Under the pieces are notes generated by a model. The model saw only the letters and a program-made list of their open reading frames with translations. It had not been told where the DNA came from and did no database searches. This document shows, in pieces, positions 1 through 11,280 of a stretch of DNA of 64,000 nt; position 1 is the first letter of the stretch; each line of letters opens with the position of its first letter. The stretch comes from Rhodospira trueperi (GTDB lineage: Bacteria; Pseudomonadota; Alphaproteobacteria; Rhodospirillales; Rhodospirillaceae), in contig NZ_FNAP01000001.1 of assembly GCF_900101965.1 (NCBI RefSeq), forward strand, positions 496,001 to 560,000, in the 5' to 3' direction. The translations under genes and the position numbers were made by a program.

Positions 1-1109
1 TGCGTTTCGGCCTGCTGGGACGAGTCGGCGCCATGGTCGGCGCCCAGGGTGCCCTGCCCGACTGGACACCGGACGTGGTCCACGCCAGCGACTGGCAGGC
101 GGGCCTGACCCCGGCCTATCTGCGGTTGTTGGGCGCGCGGCGGCCAGCCACCGTCTTCACCGTCCACAACCTGCATTATCAGGGGATTTTCGGCCGCGAG
201 GTTCTGCCGATGCTGGGCCTGCCGGACTCGATGTTCTCCATCGAGGGTCTGGAGTTTTACGGCCACGTCTCGTACCTGAAGGCCGGTCTGTATTACAGCC
301 GCTTCCTGACCACCGTCAGCCCGACCTACGCGCGCGAAATCCAGACGCAGATGGGCGGCGAGGGTCTTCACGGACTCTTGTCGAACCGCGCGCCAACCCT
401 TCAGGGGATTCTAAACGGCGTCGATATGGACGACTGGAATCCGGCGTCGGACCCCCATATCGCCGCGCCCTTCAGCGCCGAGGATCTTTCCGGCAAGGCC
501 GTATGCAAGGCGGCCCTGCAAAGGGAGATGGGACTGGCCGAGCGGCCGGACGCGCCACTTTTCGGCGTTGTCAGCCGATTCGTGGAACAGAAAGGGATTG
601 ACTTGGCCCTGTCGGTGATCTCCACCATCGTGGACAGCGGCGGGCAGATCGTGATTCTCGGCTCCGGCGACCCGGGCCTTGAATGGCACGTCCGGGGCGC
701 CGCCGGCGCACTGCCGGGCTCCGTTGCGGCGCACATTGGATACGACGAAGGGCTGTCGCACCGCATCCAGGCCGGGTGCGATGCCCTGCTGGTGCCGTCG
801 CGCTTCGAGCCCTGCGGCCTGACCCAGCTCTACGCCATGCGCTACGGGACAGTGCCCGTGGTCCGCCGTACGGGCGGGTTGGCCGACACCGTGACCGATG
901 TGGACGAGGCCCGAGGCGGGACCGGGCTGGTGTTCGATCATCCCGACCCCGGCGACCTGATCCAGGCCGTCCACCGGGCCGTCGCGCTGTATCAGGACTC
1001 CGAAGCCTGGCGCGCCACCATGTTGACCGGCATGGGCCTGGACCACAGTTGGGACAGAGTCGCGCGAGAATATCTTGGCCTTTACGGCGAAGTCATCCAC
1101 GCTGACTAA
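1..1109 (+). CDS. glgA: Glycogen synthase (ADP-glucose), C-terminal part, 5' end outside window
   Basis: Transfers glucose from ADP-glucose to the non-reducing end of a growing alpha-1,4-glucan in the cytoplasm. The gene is cut by the window edge; the reading frame is open from base 3, leaving 368 visible residues. A GT5 synthase pattern is clear: the stretch PDVVHASDWQAGLTP, the VSRFVEQKGIDL start of the C-terminal Rossmann half, and the catalytic EPCGLTQLYAMRYG segment with the paired glutamates, followed by RRTGGLADTV. It lies directly upstream of glycogen phosphorylase in the same direction with about 70 bp between them, so synthesis and breakdown of glycogen are probably co-transcribed. 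Identity is secure; the missing N-terminal part cannot be assessed. Confidence 0.95.
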   Translation, partial: RFGLLGRVGAMVGAQGALPDWTPDVVHASDWQAGLTPAYLRLLGARRPATVFTVHNLHYQGIFGREVLPMLGLPDSMFSIEGLEFYGHVSYLKAGLYYSRFLTTVSPTYAREIQTQMGGEGLHGLLSNRAPTLQGILNGVDMDDWNPASDPHIAAPFSAEDLSGKAVCKAALQREMGLAERPDAPLFGVVSRFVEQKGIDLALSVISTIVDSGGQIVILGSGDPGLEWHVRGAAGALPGSVAAHIGYDEGLSHRIQAGCDALLVPSRFEPCGLTQLYAMRYGTVPVVRRTGGLADTVTDVDEARGGTGLVFDHPDPGDLIQAVHRAVALYQDSEAWRATMLTGMGLDHSWDRVAREYLGLYGEVIHAD

Positions 1110-1182
1110 AACACCGGCCACCCCAGGCCGGATGACGGCCCGATCCGCCCCCGCGATGCCATCGACACGAGGACGCCCACCC

Positions 1183-3660
<2,478 letters not shown>

Positions 3661-3676
3661 CCACGCCTCTCCCCGA

Positions 3677-4450
3677 TCACGCGAGGGCGGCCACGATGAG
3701 GCGGCCGCCGGACAGCAGCAGGCCGGCCATGATCAGGCGCCGGAACATCTGCTCGTTCAGGCGCTGGCGCAGGGTCTTTCCCACTGGATAACCGGCCAGG
3801 AGAACCGGCGCCATGGCCAGGGACGCCAGCGCCAGCGGAAGGGTCAACAGGGCGGTGCCACCGAAGGCGATCAGCATGAAGACGTTGGTGATCGACCACA
3901 GCGTGCCGATGGTGGCCACATAGGTTGCCCGGTCCAGACGTAGCGCCGTCATGTACATGATGATCGGCGGACCGAAGATCGTTGTGGTCCCGGCCAGCAG
4001 GCCGCTGATCGCCCCCAGCACGGCGCCGGCCAGTTTCTCCTGACGCGGTTGCAGGTGCAGCCGAGGCAGGCGTTCCCCAAACAGCGAAAACGTGATGATG
4101 ACCACACCCAGAATCAGGAACAGGGGTTGGGTCGGAATCCAGGCTAGCACCACCGCCCCTACCCCGACGCACACTGCCTTTGTCAGCAGCAGCGGCCAGA
4201 ATCGCGCCAGAATCTCGCGCACTCGCCCGCCCTCGCGCATCATGGCCAGATTGCCGGCGAAGGACGGCAGAACCGTCAGCGCGATGGCCTCCTTGACCGG
4301 CAGCGCTAGGGTCAGGATCGACAGGATCACGATGGGCACACCGAACCCGATGGCGCCCTTGATGACCCCGGCCAGGGCCATAGCGACCACCAGTACCACC
4401 CATTGGGTCGCGGAGTAGGCCGGCAGGGGCATCAGATCCCAGGGGCTCAT
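3677..4450 (-). CDS. TauE/SafE-family membrane transporter (sulfite/organosulfur exporter-like)
   Basis: A 257-residue integral membrane protein with roughly eight hydrophobic segments and the family's repeated small-residue motif near the start (VIKGAIGFGVPIVILSIL) and again in the second half (GAISGLLAGTTTIFGPPIIM). TauE/SafE proteins move small anions such as sulfite or sulfoacetate across the inner membrane; the substrate here is unknown. The start ATG at 4450 overlaps the stop of the upstream transporter gene (ATGA), which implies translational coupling. The reading frame is open further upstream, but that part is an Arg/Gly-rich shadow of the neighbouring gene. It converges on glgP with only 16 bases between the two stops. 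Confidence 0.8.
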   Translation of the reverse strand: MSPWDLMPLPAYSATQWVVLVVAMALAGVIKGAIGFGVPIVILSILTLALPVKEAIALTVLPSFAGNLAMMREGGRVREILARFWPLLLTKAVCVGVGAVVLAWIPTQPLFLILGVVIITFSLFGERLPRLHLQPRQEKLAGAVLGAISGLLAGTTTIFGPPIIMYMTALRLDRATYVATIGTLWSITNVFMLIAFGGTALLTLPLALASLAMAPVLLAGYPVGKTLRQRLNEQMFRRLIMAGLLLSGGRLIVAALA

Positions 4451-5685
4451 GACCGCGTCTCTTGGGGGCGCGCCCTCAAGATCAGCGCGGTTCCGGCAAC
4501 GGCGAACACGCCGGCGGCGGCGAAGGTCACGGCATATCCTCCCAGCACCGGCACGAGAGCCGAGAACAGCGCCGGCCCGACCGCCACGCCACCGAAGGTG
4601 AAGAACAGCGCGCCGCCCGTGGCGCTGCCCACCTGCCCCGCCGGGCACAGCCGCGTCACCTCGGCCAGGAAGACTCCATTCCAGCCGATGGCAGAGGCTC
4701 CGAAGACCGTCAGCCCAGCCACAATCGCCCACAACGGCCAGTCCGGCGTCATCAGGCCCGTCAGCAGGGCGCACGCCAGCGAGATCCCCCCGATCAAGGC
4801 CAGGGTCAGCAGTCCGCCCCCCAACCGGTCGGCCAGCCAGCCCCAGAACACGCGCCCGAGCGCGCCGGCCACCTGCACCACGGAGGCCACCGCTCCGGCC
4901 AGCACCAGCGAACGCCCCAGTTCTTCCACCAGCAAGGTCACCAGAAACGTGCTCAGGCAGAGTTGCAGGGCCGCAAAACAGAAGGTCATCAACGCCAGCG
5001 CCCGCAGCGGCGGGTGCCGCCAGACCACGCCCAGGCCAGCCAGAGGCGTGCCCTCGCGCCGCGCGCCGGGACGGCGGTCATCGTCCCACGCCGCCCGAAC
5101 CAACTGCAACAGGACGGCCAGGATCAGCGCCAAAGCCGCCGTCACCAGCAGGCCAGCCCGCCACCCGAACGCCAGCCCCACGGCCGGAAGCATCAACCCC
5201 GCGACCACACCGCCCAGCGGTACGCCCGTCTGTTTGAGCGAGAAGATCAGATTGCGCCGCCCGGCCGGCGTGAACCGGAACAGCACATGGGACGAGGCGG
5301 GATTGGTCATCCCGTACCCCCAACCGATGGCCAACGAGGCCACGGCAAGGGTCCACAGTCCGCCGGAGGCACCCAGCGCACATCCCACGCCGCAGAACAG
5401 CAGAGCAAACTGACTGGTGCGCCCGGCGCCATGGCGCACCACGAGCCCACCCGCCAGCACCGCCGACACCGCCCCGGCGAGGTAGACCAGACTCATCTGA
5501 TAGCCCACCGTCTGGGCCGGAACCCCAAGCGTGCGGGTGATCTCCGGCCCGAGGGTTGCCACGGTCAGCATCGCCAGCGTCACCAGAACCTGAACCACTG
5601 TCGTGGCGACCAGAATCACGGACAGGCTGCGCCCACGCCGTATGGCGGGCGAAAGGGAAACGGTTGACACGATTGAAGCGTCCAT
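4447..5685 (-). CDS. Major facilitator superfamily transporter
   Basis: A 412-residue protein with about twelve predicted membrane segments and a central hydrophilic loop around DDDRRPGARREG, the usual two-halves layout of MFS carriers. The motif GRVFWGWLADRLGG after the central loop is the signature loop between helices of the second half. No substrate can be read from the sequence. The chosen start (MDASIVSTVSLSP) discards 37 upstream residues that are not membrane-like. Its stop overlaps the start of the TauE-like transporter gene, so the two carriers are likely co-expressed. It is divergent from the HAD phosphatase gene, with about 137 bp between the starts. Confidence 0.8.
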   Translation of the reverse strand: MDASIVSTVSLSPAIRRGRSLSVILVATTVVQVLVTLAMLTVATLGPEITRTLGVPAQTVGYQMSLVYLAGAVSAVLAGGLVVRHGAGRTSQFALLFCGVGCALGASGGLWTLAVASLAIGWGYGMTNPASSHVLFRFTPAGRRNLIFSLKQTGVPLGGVVAGLMLPAVGLAFGWRAGLLVTAALALILAVLLQLVRAAWDDDRRPGARREGTPLAGLGVVWRHPPLRALALMTFCFAALQLCLSTFLVTLLVEELGRSLVLAGAVASVVQVAGALGRVFWGWLADRLGGGLLTLALIGGISLACALLTGLMTPDWPLWAIVAGLTVFGASAIGWNGVFLAEVTRLCPAGQVGSATGGALFFTFGGVAVGPALFSALVPVLGGYAVTFAAAGVFAVAGTALILRARPQETRS

Positions 5686-5822
5686 CGGGGTCGGAACGGC
5701 CGCACAGGCTATCAGGCTCCGTTCCGCGTCGTCCACGTCCTTGCGCGCGCTGGACAACGGCGCCCGGGCGGCGTATCCACGCCTCCACCCGCCCACGTTC
5801 TCCGCCGTCCAGGATTCCCGCC

Positions 5823-6740
5823 ATGCTCACCCAGGACTTTGAAACCGCCTGGGACACCTATCTGCGCGCCGGCCCGTGGTTTCCCGCCCCGCCTCCGCCG
5901 GTGACCCCGCGTCGGGTGGCAGGACTGGCCGAGGTGCTGGAAACAGAGGATATCGCCGCTGTGGTCCTGGACGCTTACGGCGTTCTGCACACCGGCAGCG
6001 AAGCTCTGCCGGGCGCGCGGGAGGCCATCGCCGATGTGCGTCGTCGAGGACTGCGGCTGTGTGTTCTGACCAATGACGTGACGCATGAGCCGGCGGGCGT
6101 GGCCGCCGGCCTACACCGGCGCGGCCTGGACATCCGGCCCGACGAGGTGGTCTCCGGCCGCGACCTGCTGCCGGAGGCTCTGGCTGCCGTCGGCGACGGC
6201 GCTGGTTGGGGGGTGATCGCCATCCATCCGCGCGACATCGCGGCCCGGTTCCCGGCCCTGCGGATTGTCGAGGATCTGACCGCGCATCCGCCGTCCGCCT
6301 GGGATGACCTCCAGGGGTTCGTCCTGGTGGATTGTTTCCACTGGACTCCCGACGACCTTGACGTGTTCCGGGCGATTCTGCGCCGCTGCCCTCGCCCCCT
6401 CATCATTCCCAACCCGGATGTCGCCTGCCCTTATGACGGAGAGATCACGCTGGAACCCGGCGCCTTGGGCCTCGCGGCCGTTCGGGATCATGGGGTTGAC
6501 GTCCACTTCCTCGGCAAACCCTTTCCCGCCCTGTATGGACGCCTCAAGGATCGCTTTCCCGATGTCGCGGCGGAGCGCCTGTTGATGGTCGGGGACAGTC
6601 CGCACACCGACATCCTGGGGGCGCGCGGAGGGGGATTGCGCTGTCTGTTCGTGGAGAGCGGGCTGTTGGCGGGTCAGGATTCCCTCGCCCGGTTCGCCGA
6701 GAGCGACCTCTGGCCGGACTATCTGGCTGCGGGGGTTTGA
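5823..6740 (+). CDS. HAD superfamily class IIA hydrolase (TIGR01459-like)
   Basis: A 305-residue phosphatase of the haloacid dehalogenase superfamily, subclass IIA (NagD/phosphoglycolate-phosphatase type). Motif I is VVLDAYGVLHTG, with the nucleophile and acid/base aspartates replaced by the D-A-Y arrangement seen in this subgroup; motif II is the CVLTNDVT stretch, and motifs III/IV are seen in HFLGKPFPALYGR and MVGDSPHTDILGARGGG. The N-terminal extension FETAWDTYLRAGPWFP is typical of the alphaproteobacterial subgroup. The first DxD aspartate is retained but the second position is Tyr, so activity is not certain. The start is the ATG at 5823, where family-like sequence begins. Substrate unknown. 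Confidence 0.8.
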   Translation: MLTQDFETAWDTYLRAGPWFPAPPPPVTPRRVAGLAEVLETEDIAAVVLDAYGVLHTGSEALPGAREAIADVRRRGLRLCVLTNDVTHEPAGVAAGLHRRGLDIRPDEVVSGRDLLPEALAAVGDGAGWGVIAIHPRDIAARFPALRIVEDLTAHPPSAWDDLQGFVLVDCFHWTPDDLDVFRAILRRCPRPLIIPNPDVACPYDGEITLEPGALGLAAVRDHGVDVHFLGKPFPALYGRLKDRFPDVAAERLLMVGDSPHTDILGARGGGLRCLFVESGLLAGQDSLARFAESDLWPDYLAAGV

Positions 6741-6873
6741 GAATCGATACATAATCAATGTTCAAATGTATACTGTGCAGTCATACACCGCGACCTCATC
6801 AACGAAGAGGGCACGTTCGTATCTGGAACTCTGATCGCTGTCTGTCCCACCCAATCGTACGAGCGGGGCTTTC

Positions 6874-8859
6874 ATGTCGTTGGAAAACATTCGTGTCAGC
6901 CGGAAAATTTGGTTTCCCACGATCATCGCCGCATTGGGACTGCTGGCCGTGGTCGCGTTCGCGGCAATGCTGGTCAGGGCCGAAATCCTGAGTGAGCGCG
7001 TCGGGCGCGTGCAATCCGTGGCGGAATCGGCGGTCAGTATCATTGCCGGGTTTCACAGCCGCGTCGAAGCCGGCGAGATTGACATGGAGACGGCGCAGAC
7101 ACTTGCCAAAAACGCCATTCGCGACATGCGATACAATGGCGGCGCGGAGTACGTCTTTGTTTACGACTATGAGGGCGTCAACCGGGTCATGGGACCTCGC
7201 CCGGAGTGGGAAGGCACCAACAAGCTCGACCTGACAGATTCCGACGGCAAGCGCTTGATCGCGGAGTTGATTGCGGCGGCGCGCGCTGGTGGCGGGTCTG
7301 TGTCGTACCGTTTTCCGCGCGGTGGATCGGACGTCCCCGAACCCAAGGTCTCTTGGGCCGAACCCTTCGAACCATGGCGCTGGATGGTCGGTACGGGTGT
7401 TTATGTCAGTGATGTGGACGCTGCCGCCGTCAACAAGGCGCTGCGCCTGTCTGGCGTTGCTGCTCTGGTTCTGGCCGTCGCGGCCGGCGTGGCCCTCGTC
7501 ATCATTCGCGGCATTACGCGCCCCTTGTTGAACTTGACAAAGACCATGACCGCTCTGGCTCGGGGTGAGTTGGAGGCCATCGTTCCCGACCAGAACCGGC
7601 ACGATGAAGTCGGCGAAATGGCCCACGCCGTCCAGGTCTTCAAGGAAAACGCGCAGGAGGTTCAACGCCTCCAAACCGAGCAGACGACCCAGGCCCGCCG
7701 CAACGAGCGCCGCGTCAAAGGCGAGATGCTGGCCTTGACCAACGCGCTCGACGAAGAGGTGCGCAGCGCCATATCCATCGTCATGCAGCAGTCCGACGCC
7801 ATGCACGAGGCCGCCCTGGAAATGGCCCAATCGGTGGCGCAGACCGAACAGGGTGCCGGAGCCGCCGCGACGGCCTCCCGCAACGCGTCCGACAGCGTCG
7901 ACGCCGTCGCCGCGGCCGCCGAAGAGATGGCCAGTTCCATCGCCGAAATCGGGCACCAGGTGACCAATGCTGCCGCCGTGGCCCACAGGGCGGTCGAGGA
8001 GGCCGAGACCACCAATCAACGGATCGGTGGACTCGCCGAGGCCGCCAACCAGATTGGTGATGTCGTCAACATGATCAGCGATATCGCCCAGCAGACAAAC
8101 CTTCTGGCGCTGAACGCCACCATTGAGGCCGCTCGGGCCGGAGAGGCCGGAAAGGGCTTCGCGGTGGTCGCCAACGAGGTCAAGACTCTGGCCAACCAGA
8201 CCGCCAAGGCCACCGAAGACATCGGTAACCAGATCGCCAGCATGCAGAGCGCGACGGATCAGGCGGTGCATGCGATTCAAGCCATCTCGACCGTCATCGA
8301 ACAACTCAACGAGACCACGACGGCCATCTCGACGGCCGTCGAGCAGCAAAGCGCGGCCACAAAGGAAATCTCGCAGAACGCTCAACAGGCCGCGCACAAT
8401 ACGCAGGACGCCTCAGAGAACATCGATCGCGTGTCCGATAGCAGTGAAACGACCGGGGGGCACGCCCGCGAGGTTAAAGATTCGTCCGGAGAGGTGCGAA
8501 ACCACATCCGTTACATGCAGAAGGCGCTCGAGCGAATCGTGCGGTCCACCAGTGACGAGGATCGCGAAAACAACATTCTTCGCACCGTCAACGTTGCCGT
8601 GACCCTGGATCTCGGCGATGGTAACGCCGTGCCCTGCCTGTTGAACGAGATCGCCTTCAGCGGCGTCGCGACCCTTGACCGTGTCCTCAAGCAGGAGCGC
8701 GGTCAGGAGTTTCGGATGACACTCCCGGACTTGGGAAACGTGACAGGCACCATTGTTGCCCACACCAACCTGTCTACCCATGTCAGGCTGGAGATCCCGG
8801 AAAACCAGACGGCATCCCTGCGGGCCGTTGTATCACGCCGGGAAAAGGCGCGGACATGA
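6874..8859 (+). CDS. Methyl-accepting chemotaxis protein with Cache sensor and C-terminal PilZ-like domain
   Basis: A 661-residue transmembrane chemoreceptor. Order: short cytoplasmic N-terminus, TM1 (about residues 12-34), periplasmic single Cache-2-like sensor (about 35-185, containing [15 protein letters not shown] and [16 protein letters not shown]), TM2 (about 191-210), HAMP, and the methyl-accepting signalling hairpin whose tip holds [20 protein letters not shown]. After the signalling domain comes an extra domain of about 95 residues that resembles PilZ; the usual D-x-S-x-x-G is present only as NEIAFSG and the RxxxR motif is not clear. Receptors of this type feed CheA/CheW; a PilZ domain would add second-messenger input. 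The next gene, a response regulator with phosphatase domain, lies 43 bases downstream and may be co-transcribed. Confidence 0.9.
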   Translation: MSLENIRVSRKIWFPTIIAALGLLAVVAFAAMLVRAEILSERVGRVQSVAESAVSIIAGFHSRVEAGEIDMETAQTLAKNAIRDMRYNGGAEYVFVYDYEGVNRVMGPRPEWEGTNKLDLTDSDGKRLIAELIAAARAGGGSVSYRFPRGGSDVPEPKVSWAEPFEPWRWMVGTGVYVSDVDAAAVNKALRLSGVAALVLAVAAGVALVIIRGITRPLLNLTKTMTALARGELEAIVPDQNRHDEVGEMAHAVQVFKENAQEVQRLQTEQTTQARRNERRVKGEMLALTNALDEEVRSAISIVMQQSDAMHEAALEMAQSVAQTEQGAGAAATASRNASDSVDAVAAAAEEMASSIAEIGHQVTNAAAVAHRAVEEAETTNQRIGGLAEAANQIGDVVNMISDIAQQTNLLALNATIEAARAGEAGKGFAVVANEVKTLANQTAKATEDIGNQIASMQSATDQAVHAIQAISTVIEQLNETTTAISTAVEQQSAATKEISQNAQQAAHNTQDASENIDRVSDSSETTGGHAREVKDSSGEVRNHIRYMQKALERIVRSTSDEDRENNILRTVNVAVTLDLGDGNAVPCLLNEIAFSGVATLDRVLKQERGQEFRMTLPDLGNVTGTIVAHTNLSTHVRLEIPENQTASLRAVVSRREKART

Positions 8860-8902
8860 ACTGTCGCGCCCGACACCCCGCCAGCGAGCATGGTTCCGTA
8901 TC

Positions 8903-10702
8903 ATGACGACACCCCGCGCACTTGTGGTCGACGACAACCGAGGCAACCGGGAGATGCTGGCCGGGTTGCTGGGGGCGCTTGACTACGATGTCGTGCCTGC
9001 CAGCGACGGCGACGAGGCCTGGGATCGTCTTGAGCGGGAAGGAAGCAGTTTCGACGTGGTGCTCCTGGACCGCCGCATGCCACGCATGGACGGTATGGAG
9101 GTGCTGGCCCGCATCAAGGCGACCCCCGCCCTAAAGGCGCTTCCCGTCATCATGCAGACGGCCGCCGACAGCGAGGCCGAGGTGATCGAGGGCATCCGGG
9201 CCGGGGCGTTTTACTATCTGACCAAACCCTACCAACCGCAGGCCCTGTTGTCCGTGACGGCCGCCGCCGTGGCCGACCATGCCCGCGTGCGCGCGCTGCA
9301 ACGCGATGTTAACACGCGGGTCTCCGCGCTGTTGATGATGCGCGACGGCCGGTTCCAGTTCCGCACCATTACCGAGGCCCGCGACCTCGCAACATCCCTG
9401 GCGGCCGCGTTCCCGGACCCCCCCCGGCAGGTCATCGGCCTATCCGAGTTGATGATCAATGCCGTCGAACACGGGAACCTGGGCATCACCTACGATGAGA
9501 AAACGAGCCTTCTGGCCAGTGGACGCCTCGATGAAGAGGTGGCCGCCCGCCTCGATCAGCCCGAACACCGCGATAAGACGGTGGAGGTAAGCCTCAGGCA
9601 AGACCCCGGGCGCATTGAGGTGACGGTCGCCGACCAGGGCGCGGGATTCGATTGGCGGCGCTATCTGGAGATGGACCCTCAACGGGTCTTCGACGCCCAC
9701 GGACGCGGAATCGCCTTGGCCCGCAGCATCAGCTTCGATTCCGTGACGTATCGGGGTCAGGGCAACCAAGTCACGGCCGTTGTGTTTGCGCCCGATGACC
9801 CGACGGATCGCACCTCGACGCCGAATCACGAAAAAGGGCGGTCCGGCGCCTCCCCCCTCGCGGATACTCCACCAGATCACATGCGTCTGGCATCGGTCGA
9901 GGAACGCCTGATCCACACACGCGCCGACCTCGAAGCCTATCGCGCCCGCCTCGACGAGGACCTGGGCACGGCCCGCAAGATGCAGCAGGACCTCTTGCCG
10001 GATGCCGAACTCATGACCGAGATCGAAGCCCGCCACACCGTGCGGCTGGACAGCCATTTCGAGAGCTCGTCCGAGTTGGGCGGCGACCTGTTCGGACTGC
10101 ATGCAATCGATAGCCACCGGTTCGCGCTGTGGACCGTGGATTTCTCGGGACATGGTGTCGCCGCCGCCCTGAACACCTTCCGCCTGCATGCACTCCTGAG
10201 CGAATTTCCGGAGTGGATGCAGCACCCCGGGGACTATCTCAGCCTTCTCAATGCACGATTGAAGAGCCTTCTGCCGACCGGTCAGTACGCGACCGCTTTG
10301 TACGCGGTCGTCGATACCCGGGCCGACGTGCTGCGCTATGCGGCAGCGGGCGCCCCGCCCCCCGTGCTGGCCGATACCGCGACCGGCGCCACCACACAAT
10401 GTGAAAGCGCCGGGGTGCCGCTCGGCATTGCCGATGGGATCCTCTATGAAACGCGCTCGGTTCCGTTCCCGCCGGGTTCTCTGCTTCTGTTATACAGCGA
10501 TGCGCTGCTGGAATCCGGCTGGGAAGAGAGCCGCGCGCTGGGCCGGCAGGGGGTCCGGGACCTCGTCGGCGGGGCCATCGCCGCACGGGGCGCATCCGTC
10601 ACCCTGACCGATATCCTGGACCCATTCCTGAACCGGGTGACGCGCCCACTGAGCGATGACCTGACCGCGCTGATGTGTCTGCGCCATCCACATCCAGCTT
10701 GA
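8903..10702 (+). CDS. Response regulator with HATPase and PP2C/SpoIIE phosphatase domains
   Basis: A 599-residue soluble regulator with three domains in a row. The receiver domain (about 1-125) keeps the acidic pair Asp10/Asp11, the phosphoacceptor Asp56 in VVLLDRRMPRMDG and Lys108. A GHKL ATPase domain of the anti-sigma type (about 150-320) has the N-box ELMINAVEHGNLGI, then ADQGAGFDWRRYL and the HGRGIALARS lid. A PP2C-type SpoIIE phosphatase domain (about 370-599) has SSSELGGDLFGL, DFSGHGVAAALN and SDDLTALM metal-binding aspartates. This combines the kinase (RsbW-like) and phosphatase (RsbU-like) activities of a partner-switch in one phosphorylation-controlled protein. No STAS-domain partner or sigma factor is visible nearby. 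The start at 8903 begins exactly at the receiver domain. Confidence 0.88.
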   Translation: MTTPRALVVDDNRGNREMLAGLLGALDYDVVPASDGDEAWDRLEREGSSFDVVLLDRRMPRMDGMEVLARIKATPALKALPVIMQTAADSEAEVIEGIRAGAFYYLTKPYQPQALLSVTAAAVADHARVRALQRDVNTRVSALLMMRDGRFQFRTITEARDLATSLAAAFPDPPRQVIGLSELMINAVEHGNLGITYDEKTSLLASGRLDEEVAARLDQPEHRDKTVEVSLRQDPGRIEVTVADQGAGFDWRRYLEMDPQRVFDAHGRGIALARSISFDSVTYRGQGNQVTAVVFAPDDPTDRTSTPNHEKGRSGASPLADTPPDHMRLASVEERLIHTRADLEAYRARLDEDLGTARKMQQDLLPDAELMTEIEARHTVRLDSHFESSSELGGDLFGLHAIDSHRFALWTVDFSGHGVAAALNTFRLHALLSEFPEWMQHPGDYLSLLNARLKSLLPTGQYATALYAVVDTRADVLRYAAAGAPPPVLADTATGATTQCESAGVPLGIADGILYETRSVPFPPGSLLLLYSDALLESGWEESRALGRQGVRDLVGGAIAARGASVTLTDILDPFLNRVTRPLSDDLTALMCLRHPHPA

Positions 10703-10863
10703 CCGCGCGGCGCGCGGAAAGAGGTGGGCGACGGGATGGAGTTTGCTCTACGATCCGGACGCGGGCGTGCTATCACTGGGCCCCGAACGATCCTGTGAGC
10801 CCGGCGGCCCCGTTACATCGTCCGCCGTTCGCCCGCCGAGAGTATGAGAGTGGCAGGGAGCCC

Positions 10864-11280
10864 ATGATGGAAAGCGTTGTTGAGCAATCCCCCCCGTCTG
10901 ATCGCGACCGGCTCAGCCGTGTCATGGTGATCGCGGTGCACGTTCTTTACCTGTTGTGCCTGCCGTTGCTGCTGGTGCCGTTGGCGATGGCCATCCACGG
11001 CATCACCGTGTTGCCGATCTGGCTTTCCGTCGTGCCGCTCGCCCTGGGGGCCCTGTTCTCGTACTTCGTTCGCAAGAACGCGCCAGAAATGTGGCAGACG
11101 CATTTCGATCAGGCGATTCAGACGTTCTGGTCCTTCATCGTTCTGATGATGCTTGGCGTTCTATTTTACTTCGCCATGTTCATCGGGATCGTCTTCATGT
11201 TTGTGGCCTATTACATCGTAGTTCACCGCGCCATTGTCGGGATCGGCCGAGCTCTCAAGTGGTCCGGCGTCGATCATTGA
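10864..11280 (+). CDS. Small integral membrane protein (DUF4870-like)
   Basis: A 138-residue protein with three clear hydrophobic segments: VMVIAVHVLYLLCLPLLLVP, SVVPLALGALFSYFV and the long FWSFIVLMMLGVLFYFAMFI region continuing to the end. A polar loop WQTHFDQAIQTFW between segments two and three is the pattern of DUF4870/Tic20-like bacterial membrane proteins. No biochemical role is known for these. The start ATG at 10864 has AGGGAG about seven bases before it; an adjacent second ATG is possible. Its stop overlaps the likely TTG start of the following exported protein gene. Confidence 0.7.
   Translation: MMESVVEQSPPSDRDRLSRVMVIAVHVLYLLCLPLLLVPLAMAIHGITVLPIWLSVVPLALGALFSYFVRKNAPEMWQTHFDQAIQTFWSFIVLMMLGVLFYFAMFIGIVFMFVAYYIVVHRAIVGIGRALKWSGVDH

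Noticed and set aside
10956-11276. N-terminal extension of the Tat-exported protein
   Set aside because: The extension is another frame of the small membrane protein gene and would bury the twin-arginine signal inside the protein.
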